Shown: positions 1 through 8,934, numbered from the stretch's first letter. The stretch: 64,000 nucleotides of DNA from an uncultured delta proteobacterium (GCA_903875445.1 CAIQWD010000056.1:50003-114002), one strand, 5' to 3'. Made by a program: numbers and translations. Notes: generated by a model not told the origin, from the letters alone.

Positions 1-974
1 ACCATCGCCCTCTCTACGATTGGGTATTAGATATCCTCAAAACCCCATGCCACCCGCGCCAGATCGAATTCGCCCGACTGAACCTGACATATACGGTCAT
101 GAGCAAGCGCAAGCTTTTGAAGATGGTGGTGGGGAAATTTGTCGATGGCTGGGACGATCCACGGATGCTGACCATTTCCGGCTTGCGTCGCCGCGGCTAT
201 ACCCCGGCCTCACTCCGCAATTTTTGCAAGACGATCGGTATCGGCAAAAGTGAAAGCCGTATCGACATGGGAGTTCTGGAAAATGAGATCCGCAATGATC
301 TTAACGTCAGCGCGCCGCGCAGAATGTGTGTTCTCGACCCGGTCAAGGTAATAATCGACAATTACCCCGCCGGTCAAGTCGAGGAAATGGTGGCAATGAA
401 TCATCCCCAAGCCCCGGAGATGGGCGAACGTAAGGTGCCTTTCAGCCGCGAACTGTATATTGAACGTGACGATTTCATGGAAGACCCGCCGAAAAAATAT
501 CACCGCCTCGGACCGGGCCGTGAAGTGCGGTTGCGTTTTGCCTATCTGGTTCGCTATGTATCCCATGTGAAAGACGCAAGCAGCGGAAAAATCACTGAAA
601 TCCACTGTACCTACGACCCGGAAACTCGGGGTGGTTCCGCCCCGGATGGCCGCAAAGTAAAGGGAACAATACACTGGGTATCGGCAAGCGAAGGGACACC
701 GGTAACCGTCCGCCTCTTCGACCGACTCTTTTTGGTTGAAGATCCCGAAGCCGACAAAGACATTGATTTTCTCGATCAAATGAACCCGCACTCCAAGGTC
801 GTGGTCAGCAATGCTATTGCCGAACCGAGCCTCATGGAACTGCAGCCCGGTGACAAAATTCAGTTCGAGCGCCTTGGGTATTTTTGCGCCGATCATGTCG
901 AGTCGCAACTTGGGCGACCGATATTTAATAGAACAGTGACCCTCAAAGACTCTTGGGAGGCTGTACGAAAATAA
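1..974 (+). CDS. glnS: Glutaminyl-tRNA synthetase, C-terminal part (5' end outside window)
   Basis: This is the 3' portion of a class I aminoacyl-tRNA synthetase that charges tRNA-Gln in the cytoplasm. The frame is open from the left edge (codons start at base 3), so the ORF-track start at 99 is internal. Residues before it (RQIEFARLNLTYTVMSKRK) match the GlnRS/GluRS catalytic-domain end, and MSKRK is the KMSKS-type ATP-binding loop. The rest is the beta-barrel anticodon-binding domain typical of GlnRS, with a region like CTYDPETRGG and KVKGTIHWVSA that is diagnostic for GlnRS rather than GluRS. About 320 residues are present of the family's roughly 550-580. The HIGH motif lies upstream of the window. 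The call is secure. Confidence 0.95.
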   Translation, partial: HRPLYDWVLDILKTPCHPRQIEFARLNLTYTVMSKRKLLKMVVGKFVDGWDDPRMLTISGLRRRGYTPASLRNFCKTIGIGKSESRIDMGVLENEIRNDLNVSAPRRMCVLDPVKVIIDNYPAGQVEEMVAMNHPQAPEMGERKVPFSRELYIERDDFMEDPPKKYHRLGPGREVRLRFAYLVRYVSHVKDASSGKITEIHCTYDPETRGGSAPDGRKVKGTIHWVSASEGTPVTVRLFDRLFLVEDPEADKDIDFLDQMNPHSKVVVSNAIAEPSLMELQPGDKIQFERLGYFCADHVESQLGRPIFNRTVTLKDSWEAVRK

Positions 975-1156
975 CACCGAGGTGAGAGGGCCATAACCGG
1001 CACAAGTACATGAATTTTAATTACATTACGGTGGAGGTGGAAGCCTCTATTTAAAAAGTTTGTTAGCTATCCCTAAAAATATTTCGGCCCATTGAAAAAC
1101 CTGTTGACTGAAGTTAATGTTTGGAGTACCTAAAGGATCACAACAGGGAGAATACC

Positions 1157-1468
1157 ATGCTGCGAAAAAGAGAAAAAAACATCGGTGGTTGTTTTACCGA
1201 TACAGTGAAACGATGTTTTACTAGAAATCACTGCAGCGATTTGGTCTCTCCACTGTCTAATAGAGGTACAACCGGGCGTATAAAAATCTGCAAGGTCACA
1301 GGTGACCGGAGGGTATGCAGTCGCATTGCGGCAATGGGAGTGTATCCCGGGGTTGAAGCCGATATCATCTGTTCCGGCAAAGGCCACAGCTGTGTATTAA
1401 AGGTAAACGGTGGCACAGTCAGCCTCGACGCTGACGTCTCCGAGAATATCTTAGTTACCAGCCTGTAG
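1157..1468 (+). CDS. feoA: FeoA-domain protein with N-terminal extension
   Basis: This is a small cytoplasmic SH3-like protein of the FeoA family, which assists the FeoB iron(II) transporter. The ORF track starts at 1121, but the ATG at 1157 has GGGAG six bases upstream and is preferred (103 residues). The FeoA fold begins near residue 40 (GRIKICKVTGDRRVCSRIAAMGVYPGVEADII) and runs to the C-terminus. The first 40 residues (Lys/Cys/Arg-rich, with CFTDTVKRCF) are not part of the family and are unexplained. It is followed by a terminator, then by the FeoB-associated peptide, the second FeoA and FeoB, so it is the first gene of the iron uptake locus. Its divergent sequence relative to the second FeoA suggests a separate role, such as a regulatory partner; that is inference. 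Confidence 0.85.
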   Translation: MLRKREKNIGGCFTDTVKRCFTRNHCSDLVSPLSNRGTTGRIKICKVTGDRRVCSRIAAMGVYPGVEADIICSGKGHSCVLKVNGGTVSLDADVSENILVTSL

Positions 1469-1479
1469 GAGAAATCTTT

Positions 1480-1507
1480 AAGTCCGATTGTTCGGGCTTA
1501 TTTTTTT
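1480..1507 (+). terminator. Rho-independent terminator or attenuator after the first feoA
   Basis: The stem AGTCCGA / TCGGGCT with a four-base TTGT-type loop is followed by a run of seven to eight T. It sits between the first FeoA gene and the rest of the feo genes, so it could set a higher dose of the first FeoA than of FeoB. Confidence 0.8.
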
Positions 1508-1553
1508 GCCCATCAAGTTAGGGGCATCTAACTAACCGTGTGGGGTCAAGACT

Positions 1554-1724
1554 ATGGTGGAGAACTTATTGATTTGGACGATTATTGGAATAAGCGCCTT
1601 TTTTACCGGTCGTAGTTTTTACCGACAATGGCGAGCAGCACTCGATAAAAAAGCGCAAATTTCCTGCGGGCAAGGTTGTTGTTCCTGCGGTGCAGCTTCA
1701 AGTTGCTCGACCAAGAGCCAATAA
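1554..1724 (+). CDS. FeoB-associated Cys-rich membrane protein
   Basis: This 56-residue ORF is too short for the ORF track. It starts with ATG at 1554, with GGGG about eight bases upstream. The protein has one N-terminal membrane segment (NLLIWTIIGISAFFTGRSF), a short basic stretch, and a cysteine cluster CGQGCCSCGAASSC near the C-terminus. This layout matches the FeoB-associated Cys-rich membrane protein family, which is found next to feoB in many anaerobes. Its biochemical role is not established; metal or redox handling at the FeoB exit is a reasonable guess. It lies between the two feoA genes, 31 bases before the second, consistent with one operon. Confidence 0.8.
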   Translation: MVENLLIWTIIGISAFFTGRSFYRQWRAALDKKAQISCGQGCCSCGAASSCSTKSQ

Positions 1725-1755
1725 AAGAGCAAAGGGATTTCTGCAAGGATAGATA

Positions 1756-1989
1756 ATGGACACTATTTGCTTACGACAAATGCACAAAAACCAGCACGGC
1801 ATTATCACGGCAATCAGTGTTGCCGGTGAACTGGGAAGGCGCTTACGCGAGATGGGGCTTGTCCCGGGCACCCGCATAAAGGTTTGCGGTCGCGCCCCGC
1901 TACGTGACCCGGTAGCAATCCGCATTCTCGATAGTACGATCACTCTGCGCAACAATGAGGCTGACCACATTCTCGTCGAGATTGAATAA
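1756..1989 (+). CDS. feoA: FeoA iron transport accessory protein
   Basis: A compact 77-residue FeoA of usual length. The SH3-like fold signature is clear (GRRLREMGLVPGTRIKVCGRAPLRDPVAIRI followed by ITLRNNEADHILVEIE). FeoA proteins bind the cytoplasmic side of FeoB and are needed for iron(II) uptake in several bacteria. The gene ends 58 bases before feoB on the same strand. It is closer to canonical FeoA than the upstream copy, so it is the likelier direct FeoB partner. Confidence 0.93.
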   Translation: MDTICLRQMHKNQHGIITAISVAGELGRRLREMGLVPGTRIKVCGRAPLRDPVAIRILDSTITLRNNEADHILVEIE

Positions 1990-2047
1990 TTTTCCAGCCA
2001 GTCCTGCTCACATCATCATTTCAAAATCATCAGCAATTTAAAGACCC

Positions 2048-4255
2048 ATGCAACTGAAAATGGCCCTGGCGGGCAACCCGAACGCAGGCAAGACGACCCT
2101 CTTCAATCAATTGACGGGAGCCAGACAGCATGTCGGCAATTATCCTGGGATAACCGTAGATCACAAGGAAGGTCACCTGCAGTATCAAGGGCAAACAATC
2201 ACCATCACCGATCTGCCGGGAACCTACTCGATGACCGCCTATTCGGCGGAAGAACTGGTGGCACGCGATTATCTGGTTTACAACCGCCCCCAGGTGGTAA
2301 TCAATATTGTCGATGCCTCAAACCTTGAGCGCAACCTCTATCTCACTTGTCAACTCCTCGAACTTGGTGCACCTCTGGTTGTGGCTCTCAATATGATCGA
2401 TGTTGCCGAGGCGCGGGGCATTGAAATTAATGCGGCTGTTCTCGCACAACATCTCCAAGTTCCGGTCGTACCGATAATCGCCCGCTCCGGATTTGGCAAA
2501 GACGCCCTCCTGAGTGCCGCCTTACAGGTAGCCTCGACAAATCAGCAATGGAATCCCTTAAGTATTTCCTACGGAGATGATCTTGATACCACTCTTTCCG
2601 AGTTAATCAAGATCATTACCGCCGCAGACCTGATGACCGAAACCTACCATGCCAGATATACGGCCATCAAATATTTAGAAAATGATGATCAGATTCAGGC
2701 CAAAGGTCGGGAGATCTCCCCACAAACCGCGCACCTACTTGAGCAACTTGTTGAAAAGACGGCAGATCATAGCCGACTGACCCTCGATGTTTATCCCGAA
2801 GCAATTATCGCCGATCACCGCTACGGCTATATCAAATCCCTCCTCCGACAGGGAGTGATCACCCGAAAATTCGACGCCGACCGTCTCTACACCTCGGACA
2901 AGATTGACAAAGTGCTGACCAATCGGTTGCTCGGACCGGTGCTGATGCTCGCCATCCTCTTCGCCCTCTACCAGTTCACTTTCAGCTGGAGCGAAATACC
3001 TGGCACCTGGCTGAAAAATGCATTCACTTGGCTGAGCGGTTTGGTTGAAACAACATTGCCGAACGGCACCCTCAAATCCTTGATCATCTCCGGAATAATC
3101 AACGGAGTCGGTGGAGTTATCGGCTTTGTACCGCTGATTATGTTCATGTTTTTCGGCATTGCCATTCTTGAGGACTCCGGCTACCTTGCCCGAGTCGCCT
3201 TCATGATGGACAGAATCTTCAGGATCTTCGGCCTGCATGGCTCCTCGGTGATGCCCTTTATCGTCTCCGGCGGTATTGCCGGCGGCTGCGCGGTTCCGGG
3301 AGTTATGGCCACAAGAACCCTCCGTTCGCCGAAGGAACGGATGGCAACTTTGCTTACCGTTCCCTTCATGAATTGCGGCGCCAAGCTTCCGGTCCTCGCT
3401 CTCCTGATAGGCACTTTCTTCGGTGAAAACAAAGCCAGATACATGTTTTTTTTCACAATGCTTGCATGGATTGTGGCTATGCTTGCCGCCAAACTCCTGC
3501 GCTCGACGGTGCTCAGGGGGGCTCCAACGCCCTTCGTCATGGAACTCCCCCCCTACCGCTTCCCAACTATTCGCGGCCTTTGCATCCATACCTGGGAGCG
3601 TACCTATCAATATGTTAAGAAAGCCGGAACTGTCATTCTCGGCATTTCCATCCTGCTCTGGGCGATGATGACCTTTCCCGGCCTGTCCGAGGAGGTTTCA
3701 ACCTCCTTTGCCATGAAACGTCAGGAAGTTATGGCTGCCGCTGCCCCGGATACCCGCGCCGAACTGCAGATAAAGAAGGAACCATTATCGGAACAGGCCC
3801 AAGCTCTGAACAAAGCCATAACCCTGATAGGCAACGAAGAAGCCGAGATGGCCCTGCGCCATTCGATAGCGGGAAAGATCGGCATCAGCCTGGAATCGGT
3901 CTCGCGGCTGGCAGGATTTGACTGGCGGACGGATATTGCCCTCATCGGCGGTTTTGCCGCCAAGGAGGTTATAGTTTCTACCCTCGGGACGGCATATTCG
4001 ATGGGGAAAGTCGATTCGAAGGATGCTCAATCCCTCAGCGACCGCCTGAAGGAAGATAGCAATTGGAACAAGGTGACTGCCGTTGCAGCCTTGGTCTTTA
4101 TCATGTTTTACTCGCCCTGTTTCATCACCTTGGTATGCATTGCCAAAGAGGCATCGTGGAAATGGGCGGCTTTTTCGATGGCCTTCAATACCATTCTTGC
4201 CTATCTCATGGCAGTTGCCGTTTTTCAGATCGGGACCTTTTTTAGCCTTGGATGA
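2048..4255 (+). CDS. feoB: Ferrous iron transporter FeoB
   Basis: Inner-membrane GTP-dependent iron(II) transporter, 735 residues. The N-terminal G domain shows the P-loop GNPNAGKT (residues 9-16), G3 DLPG (55-58) and G4 NMID (115-118). A helical GDI region follows, then two Gate-type membrane halves with several hydrophobic segments from about residue 295, including GSSVMPFIVSGGIAGGCAVPGVMATR and FMNCGAKLPVLALL with its conserved Cys. Length and domain order are standard and nothing appears missing. Together with the two FeoA proteins and the Cys-rich peptide it forms a complete iron uptake operon, as expected in an anaerobe. No Fur box could be assigned with confidence upstream. Confidence 0.97.
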   Translation: MQLKMALAGNPNAGKTTLFNQLTGARQHVGNYPGITVDHKEGHLQYQGQTITITDLPGTYSMTAYSAEELVARDYLVYNRPQVVINIVDASNLERNLYLTCQLLELGAPLVVALNMIDVAEARGIEINAAVLAQHLQVPVVPIIARSGFGKDALLSAALQVASTNQQWNPLSISYGDDLDTTLSELIKIITAADLMTETYHARYTAIKYLENDDQIQAKGREISPQTAHLLEQLVEKTADHSRLTLDVYPEAIIADHRYGYIKSLLRQGVITRKFDADRLYTSDKIDKVLTNRLLGPVLMLAILFALYQFTFSWSEIPGTWLKNAFTWLSGLVETTLPNGTLKSLIISGIINGVGGVIGFVPLIMFMFFGIAILEDSGYLARVAFMMDRIFRIFGLHGSSVMPFIVSGGIAGGCAVPGVMATRTLRSPKERMATLLTVPFMNCGAKLPVLALLIGTFFGENKARYMFFFTMLAWIVAMLAAKLLRSTVLRGAPTPFVMELPPYRFPTIRGLCIHTWERTYQYVKKAGTVILGISILLWAMMTFPGLSEEVSTSFAMKRQEVMAAAAPDTRAELQIKKEPLSEQAQALNKAITLIGNEEAEMALRHSIAGKIGISLESVSRLAGFDWRTDIALIGGFAAKEVIVSTLGTAYSMGKVDSKDAQSLSDRLKEDSNWNKVTAVAALVFIMFYSPCFITLVCIAKEASWKWAAFSMAFNTILAYLMAVAVFQIGTFFSLG

Positions 4256-4279
4256 GGAGCGTTTTTCGGGCAATTGTCC

Positions 4280-4699
4280 CTACTCGATACGAATTGAACC
4301 AATATCATCCTTTGCCGGTGGTTTTTTCTCCTCCTCCTCTTCATCAACGACAATTTCATATTCATCAATCGGCACCACTGCTGACTCTACCTTTCCGGCT
4401 TTTTTCCCACTCTTTCCGGGATCGGGCTCCAGGGTAAAATCGTCCTTTTTCGGTTGAAGTGGTACATATTGCCGCTCCGCCTCTTCTTCCGCAAAATAGG
4501 TTGTTTGCCTGCCAACTTCGAGCGGTTGTTTAAAGACGGCAATCAGGCCATCCTGGGTCTCGAGTATCGAAACCAGCTCCCATCCCGCCTTGCCATACTC
4601 GTTAAGCGATAACTCAACCTCCGATTCATCAAGAAAAGAACCACCCAGCAACCCCTCTTTTTTCAACTCGTAGTGTACTGTTTTATAACTCCAACGCAT
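4280..4699 (-). CDS. DUF4177-like protein with acidic tail
   Basis: Cytoplasmic protein of 139 residues when started at the ATG at 4699 (MRWSYKTVHYELK), which has AGGA upstream; the ORF-track start at 4744 lacks support. The first 70 residues (WSYKTVHYEL, then LNEYGKAGWELVSI) match the small DUF4177 fold, whose hallmark is GWELV. The C-terminal half is low complexity and charged (DEYEIVVDEEEEEKKPP) and probably disordered. It lies downstream of the MORN gene on the same strand, 50 bases apart, and converges with feoB. Function is unknown. Confidence 0.75.
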   Translation of the reverse strand: MRWSYKTVHYELKKEGLLGGSFLDESEVELSLNEYGKAGWELVSILETQDGLIAVFKQPLEVGRQTTYFAEEEAERQYVPLQPKKDDFTLEPDPGKSGKKAGKVESAVVPIDEYEIVVDEEEEEKKPPAKDDIGSIRIE

Positions 4700-4749
4700 A
4701 GTTACATCCTGTTTATTGTGCTTTTCCGGGCATCTTGTCGACACAGCCC

Positions 4750-6555
4750 CTATTTTTTTTGCGTAAATTTGTCATTCTCGAAAACACCTTCAAATATCCG
4801 TCCATCCGCGCGCATCAGGCGCCCCTGTCCCTCACGACGACCGAGCTTGAAGGCACCCTCATACCGACTGCCATCGGCGGAGGTCAAAACTCCCCTGCCA
4901 TGCGGCAGGTCATTGCTGAAATCGCCTTTATAAATGCTGCCATCGGAGTAGACAAGCTCCCCCTCACCACTGAAACTCCCATTTACATATTCACCTTTAT
5001 AGTGACTGCCATCGGCAAAATCATATTCCCCGTTTCCTGAATAAAGATCATTTCTAAATTCACCAACATAGCGAGTACCATCAGGGTAGGTGAAAACCCC
5101 GTTTCCATGTTTTTTGCCTTTGATAAAATCTCCGGTATATTCACGACCGTCGCTGTACCGATACGTCCCATAGCCATGAATTTGGCCATTCGCCATCTCA
5201 CCGTCGTAGCGATCACCACCGGCAAAGTCGAGCCTACCCGGTCCATGCATCAACCCTTTCAAAAACTGGCCGCGATACTCCCGCCCATCCGGAAAGAGCA
5301 CCTGCCCGGTTCCCTCCAAAAGAGGTCCTCCTTCGCCGGTATAAACAAGTCCATCTTTGACAAAATAGCCTTTGTCAGCCTTAGCTACAGGAGCCGAGAC
5401 GGTTGCAACTTCGACAATTTTTTCCGGTTGAATATTCTGGATGGGCGCTGCTGGCGTCGGTGGTGCCGATATTTTCTCGACACTCTCCTTGGCGACTACA
5501 GGGAATTTCTCTTCCTTCACAACCGGTGCTTCTTTCTTGGCCGATGCGTCGTTCGGCACCTGGGGCTGGCCATCGATAAATTTACCGGAAAAACTTTTCC
5601 CGTCACTGTAGACTATGGTTCCTTCGCCATGCATTTTATTGTCGAGGAATTCGCCTTTATAGAGCGATCCATCGGCAGAGCGCAGTTCACCGCGACCGTT
5701 CCTCATACCGACCAAAAACTTCCCGCGGTAAACCGTACCATCTGGATATTCCTGTGTGCCCTCGCCGTGGAAAAGACCTTCACGAAAATCACCCTCATAC
5801 CGCGATCCATCGCTATATTGCAGGGTACCGCGCCCATGACTTGCTCCCTCCTTGAATTCGCCTTTGTAAAGGCGGCCATCGCGATATTTTAGGGTACCCT
5901 CGCCTTGGTATTTATCATCAACAAACTTGCCTTCATAACGCTCCCCGCCAGGAGTCTCGAAGACACCCTGGCCCTGGCGATTCATCCCTTTCATCTCACC
6001 GACATAGCTTGAGCCATCGAGGTATTTTCTCGTCCCCTTGCCATCGGGTTGCCCGTCGTGAAACACCCCTTCAAACCAGGTGCCATCGGCATAGATCAGT
6101 TTCCCCTGACCATCAATAATATCATTGCGAAAATCCCCTTGGTATTCGCGCCCATCGGCAAAAAAGAGAATTCCCCTGCCCTGAAACCGTCCGAAGCTGA
6201 AATCCCCCATATACTGGGAACCGTCAGGACGAACCAGTGTTCCTTCCCCATGGATGACATTATCAAGAAACTGCCCCTGGTACCTTCGCCCATCCGGGCT
6301 TTTCAGCCGCCCCTGGCCATGGAACTTACCGTCATGAAACTCGCCGATATATTGGCTTCCTTCCGGTAAAACAAGAGTCCCGGTACCGTTGGCAAGGCCG
6401 TTTTTAAACTCCCCTTCGTAACGTCGACCATTGGCAGCAACGAACACACCTTTACCGTTACTACAGTCGCCTTGCACACATTCACCGAGACTTTGCGTCG
6501 GTATCAGGCATACTGCCAGTAAAAATAGCAATCCCTGTAAACCCGTTTTCTTCAT
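4750..6555 (-). CDS. Secreted MORN-repeat protein, about 22 repeats
   Basis: The likely start is the ATG at 6555: it has GGAGAG upstream and opens a Sec signal peptide (MKKTGLQGLLFLLAVCLIPTQSLG). The ORF-track start lies inside avtA. The mature protein of about 575 residues is almost entirely 23-residue MORN repeats (YxGxFxxGxxHGxGxxxxxDG). I count about 13 in a first block and 9 in a second. They are separated by a roughly 60-residue Pro/Ala/Lys/Glu linker (about residues 325-390) that resembles a disordered hinge. Bacterial MORN proteins are seldom characterised; some bind lipids or act as scaffolds. Export suggests a periplasmic or surface scaffold role, which is inference. The neighbours give no functional hint. 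Confidence 0.85.
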   Translation of the reverse strand: MKKTGLQGLLFLLAVCLIPTQSLGECVQGDCSNGKGVFVAANGRRYEGEFKNGLANGTGTLVLPEGSQYIGEFHDGKFHGQGRLKSPDGRRYQGQFLDNVIHGEGTLVRPDGSQYMGDFSFGRFQGRGILFFADGREYQGDFRNDIIDGQGKLIYADGTWFEGVFHDGQPDGKGTRKYLDGSSYVGEMKGMNRQGQGVFETPGGERYEGKFVDDKYQGEGTLKYRDGRLYKGEFKEGASHGRGTLQYSDGSRYEGDFREGLFHGEGTQEYPDGTVYRGKFLVGMRNGRGELRSADGSLYKGEFLDNKMHGEGTIVYSDGKSFSGKFIDGQPQVPNDASAKKEAPVVKEEKFPVVAKESVEKISAPPTPAAPIQNIQPEKIVEVATVSAPVAKADKGYFVKDGLVYTGEGGPLLEGTGQVLFPDGREYRGQFLKGLMHGPGRLDFAGGDRYDGEMANGQIHGYGTYRYSDGREYTGDFIKGKKHGNGVFTYPDGTRYVGEFRNDLYSGNGEYDFADGSHYKGEYVNGSFSGEGELVYSDGSIYKGDFSNDLPHGRGVLTSADGSRYEGAFKLGRREGQGRLMRADGRIFEGVFENDKFTQKK

Positions 6556-6604
6556 CAATGGCTCTCTCCATCTCTTATGCCGTTCCGGCATTCCTACTGC
6601 CATG

Positions 6605-7897
6605 TTATTTCTTGACAACGGCCTGCTCTTTGTTTCCACCATGTTCCGCATATGTCCGCCGCACCACTTCGGCAATAATCGCAAGCCCACGCTGTATATC
6701 GTCATCACTCTGCGAATACGTCACTCTGATACACTCATCCTTATGCTGCCACTCTTCACCAAGACCCGGGAAAAAATAATGGCCGGAAACCACCAAAACC
6801 CCATTTTCTTTCAATTGCCGATACAATTCCAGGCTGGTTATGGGCAGACCTTCGAACCAGAGCCACAAAAACATGGCTCCCTCCGGTTTATGAATGCGAC
6901 AGGGGATGCCGATAAATTTTTCACGAACCACGGCGACCGCCTTCTCCATCTTTTTCCGGTAAAAGGGTTGAATAAGTTCCCTGCTAAGAGACGTTAGCTC
7001 CTGCTTTATAACCAAATTACGGGCAAGAACCGCAGCAAAGCTGGTCGGGGTAAGCGAGATAATGGCATTCATGGCCGTAAGTGCCTCGACGATTTCCTTC
7101 TTCGCCACGACAATGCCTGTTCGCAAGGACGGCAAGCCCAATTTGGAAAGGGAAAAACAGAGGATGAGGTTATCGTTCCAGATCGGTTCCGCTCCTACGT
7201 ACACCATGCCCGGGAAGGGCAGCCCGTAGGCGCTGTCGACAATGAGGGGGATTTTCCGTTTGGCCGTCAAGTCGACAAGCCGAGCCAACTCCGCATCGGT
7301 TACCACATTGCCGGTCGGGTTGGTCGGGCGGGAAATGCAGACGGCACCGATGTCATCACCAATCTCTAATTTATTGAAATCAATATGATATTTAAAAAAA
7401 CCTCCGTCCAGGAGTTCAATCTCCGGTCTGGTCGATACAAACATATCATCGACCAGACCAAGATCGGCATAGCCGATATATTCAGGTGCCATGGGCAGGC
7501 AGATTTTCTTTTTCCGCCCATCGGCAAGAATCCCGGCAAACAGATTAAACAACATAAAAAAAGCGGTTTGACTGCCGTTGGTGAGACAGATGTTTTCCGG
7601 GCCGATATCCCAGCCCTGTTCTTTTTTCAGGAGAGCCGCCACGCCTTCGATAAAGGCCTTTTCCCCCTGAGGTGGCGCATAGCCACTGATGAGTTGCTGA
7701 AAACTCTGTCTATCCTCGCCGATCGCCAGGAACTCTCGGCGTATTATTTCCTGAAATTCAGGGACCTGTCCGGGATTGCCGCCGCCCATCATGATAAGAG
7801 GCTTGCTGCCGGGCGCAGTGGCCTTGCCGAGATCATCCATCAAGGAAAGGATCCCTGCCTTGCCGGTCATTTTCCTGCCGAATTGAGTGAATTCCAT
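6605..7897 (-). CDS. avtA: Valine--pyruvate aminotransferase
   Basis: PLP-dependent class I aminotransferase of 430 residues, close to AvtA in length and sequence (MEFTQFGRKMTGKAGILSLMDDLG at the N-terminus, which is characteristic). AvtA transfers the amino group between valine or alanine and the matching 2-oxo acids. The PLP lysine lies in CFSLSKLGLPSLRTGI. Other motifs are SRPTNPTGNV, which contacts the cofactor, and DSAYGLPFPG. ATG at 7897 with AAGAG upstream is a plausible start. It precedes the MORN gene by 49 bases on the same strand, but the functions seem unrelated. It could also serve other neutral amino acids. Confidence 0.92.
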   Translation of the reverse strand: MEFTQFGRKMTGKAGILSLMDDLGKATAPGSKPLIMMGGGNPGQVPEFQEIIRREFLAIGEDRQSFQQLISGYAPPQGEKAFIEGVAALLKKEQGWDIGPENICLTNGSQTAFFMLFNLFAGILADGRKKKICLPMAPEYIGYADLGLVDDMFVSTRPEIELLDGGFFKYHIDFNKLEIGDDIGAVCISRPTNPTGNVVTDAELARLVDLTAKRKIPLIVDSAYGLPFPGMVYVGAEPIWNDNLILCFSLSKLGLPSLRTGIVVAKKEIVEALTAMNAIISLTPTSFAAVLARNLVIKQELTSLSRELIQPFYRKKMEKAVAVVREKFIGIPCRIHKPEGAMFLWLWFEGLPITSLELYRQLKENGVLVVSGHYFFPGLGEEWQHKDECIRVTYSQSDDDIQRGLAIIAEVVRRTYAEHGGNKEQAVVKK

Positions 7898-7948
7898 GCT
7901 CTTGTTATTAAAAGATTTTCTTTGTTTTTAATGTCTTTGCGCCTTGGC

Positions 7949-8929
7949 CTATTCGTCTGCCGCCAGAAGATGCAGCCCCCTTACCAACAAATAGGTGACG
8001 ATGAGGGAGAAGACAATCCTTCCCCACAGAATCCCCCCGAATTTTCCGCCTATCGCCGCCATGATGAGGGTGTCCTCCACCAATCCATGACAGAGCCCCA
8101 TCAGCGCCATGGAGTTAAAAACCTCTTCCTTGGCCAGTTTGCCGGTACTGGTCTCCCGGATAATCAATGCCCCACCATAACCGATCCCCATAATCATACC
8201 GACAACAGTGATTGGCGCAGCACGGTGGCTCATACCGAAAAACGGCAGCACGGGAGCCAAGATTTTCTCCAGCAGCCGAAGAAAACCGATGGCCCGAAAG
8301 AGCCGCATGCAAACGACGATAAGGAAGATGACAACAACGATCATTCCCTGGTTCTGTCCCTGATCGAGTCCCCATTGCAGGAGGTCGCCGGACTTGGCAG
8401 TAGCCTTAAATAAGAGCACCGCCGGCTGCTGCCAAAGAGCAAAGGCCAGACAGATGCGATTCAGCAAAAAGCCATAGATAACCGCACCGAGCAGACGGAT
8501 AAGGGCTATCGGTAGAAGCGCTGCCCCAGCCCGTTTGCTGACGCTCAACTCAACAGGTAAGGAGTGGGCAATAAGCATAGCCGAGCAGAGCACGGTCACC
8601 TGAGCGCTGGTAAGCGCAAGCCCCGGCAGCAGGGCGGCAAAGACCGCAATGCCGCCATACATATTGGTCAGCAGGGCGGTTGCCCAGACCAGGCCAAGAG
8701 CACCCGGCAGCCCGAGAACCGCCATCACCGGCTCCAAAACGATGCTCAAGGAGGAAATAAGGCCAAGCTCTTCAAGGATCTTCGTGGCGATGGCGACCGG
8801 AATGGTTATCCGGATGAGTTCCCAACTGGTCAACCACGTTTCGCGGCCAAGCGACTGCGCAAGCTCTTTCAGCTGGTTCCATCGGTTTTTGTAGCAATCG
8901 GTAATCATTAAATAAATATGCTCGATCAA
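7949..8929 (-). CDS. Nucleoside-recognition (Gate) domain membrane protein
   Basis: Inner-membrane protein of about 326 residues with seven to nine hydrophobic segments. It has two Gate-type halves (PVAIATKILEELGLISSLSIVLEPVMAVLGLPGALGLVWATALL and APVLPFFGMSHRAAPITVVGMIMGIGYGGALI). Gate domains occur in nucleoside transporters, spore maturation proteins and FeoB. Stand-alone proteins of this size are usually annotated as nucleoside recognition domain proteins, with unknown substrate. The ORF-track start is TTG at 8929; an ATG at 8908 is an alternative, and neither has a strong ribosome binding site. It lies six bases after the small Cys protein gene, consistent with co-transcription. Confidence 0.8.
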   Translation of the reverse strand: MIEHIYLMITDCYKNRWNQLKELAQSLGRETWLTSWELIRITIPVAIATKILEELGLISSLSIVLEPVMAVLGLPGALGLVWATALLTNMYGGIAVFAALLPGLALTSAQVTVLCSAMLIAHSLPVELSVSKRAGAALLPIALIRLLGAVIYGFLLNRICLAFALWQQPAVLLFKATAKSGDLLQWGLDQGQNQGMIVVVIFLIVVCMRLFRAIGFLRLLEKILAPVLPFFGMSHRAAPITVVGMIMGIGYGGALIIRETSTGKLAKEEVFNSMALMGLCHGLVEDTLIMAAIGGKFGGILWGRIVFSLIVTYLLVRGLHLLAADE

Positions 8930-8934
8930 CTGAG

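Noticed and set aside
210-977. 255-residue minus-strand ORF opposite glnS
   Set aside because: It is the complement of the conserved GlnRS C-terminal domain and shows no domain of its own.
1104-1132. Possible sigma-70 promoter TTGACT before the first feoA
   Set aside because: The -35 is fair, but no good -10 occurs at the right spacing.
2735-3610. 291-residue minus-strand ORF inside feoB
   Set aside because: Highly charged low-complexity translation, antisense to the conserved FeoB core; a shadow of codon bias.
4750-6555. Possible DNA satellite or CRISPR-like array, because of the regular period of about 69 bases
   Set aside because: The period equals 23 codons and maps onto MORN repeats; the DNA copies differ and have no constant repeat/spacer pattern.
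4700-6708. ORF-track start at 6708 for the MORN protein
   Set aside because: It would run the N-terminus through the avtA coding region; the ATG at 6555 opens a clean signal peptide with a ribosome binding site.
7385-8413. 342-residue plus-strand ORF
   Set aside because: Antisense to avtA and the Gate-domain gene, with no recognisable domain or start site.
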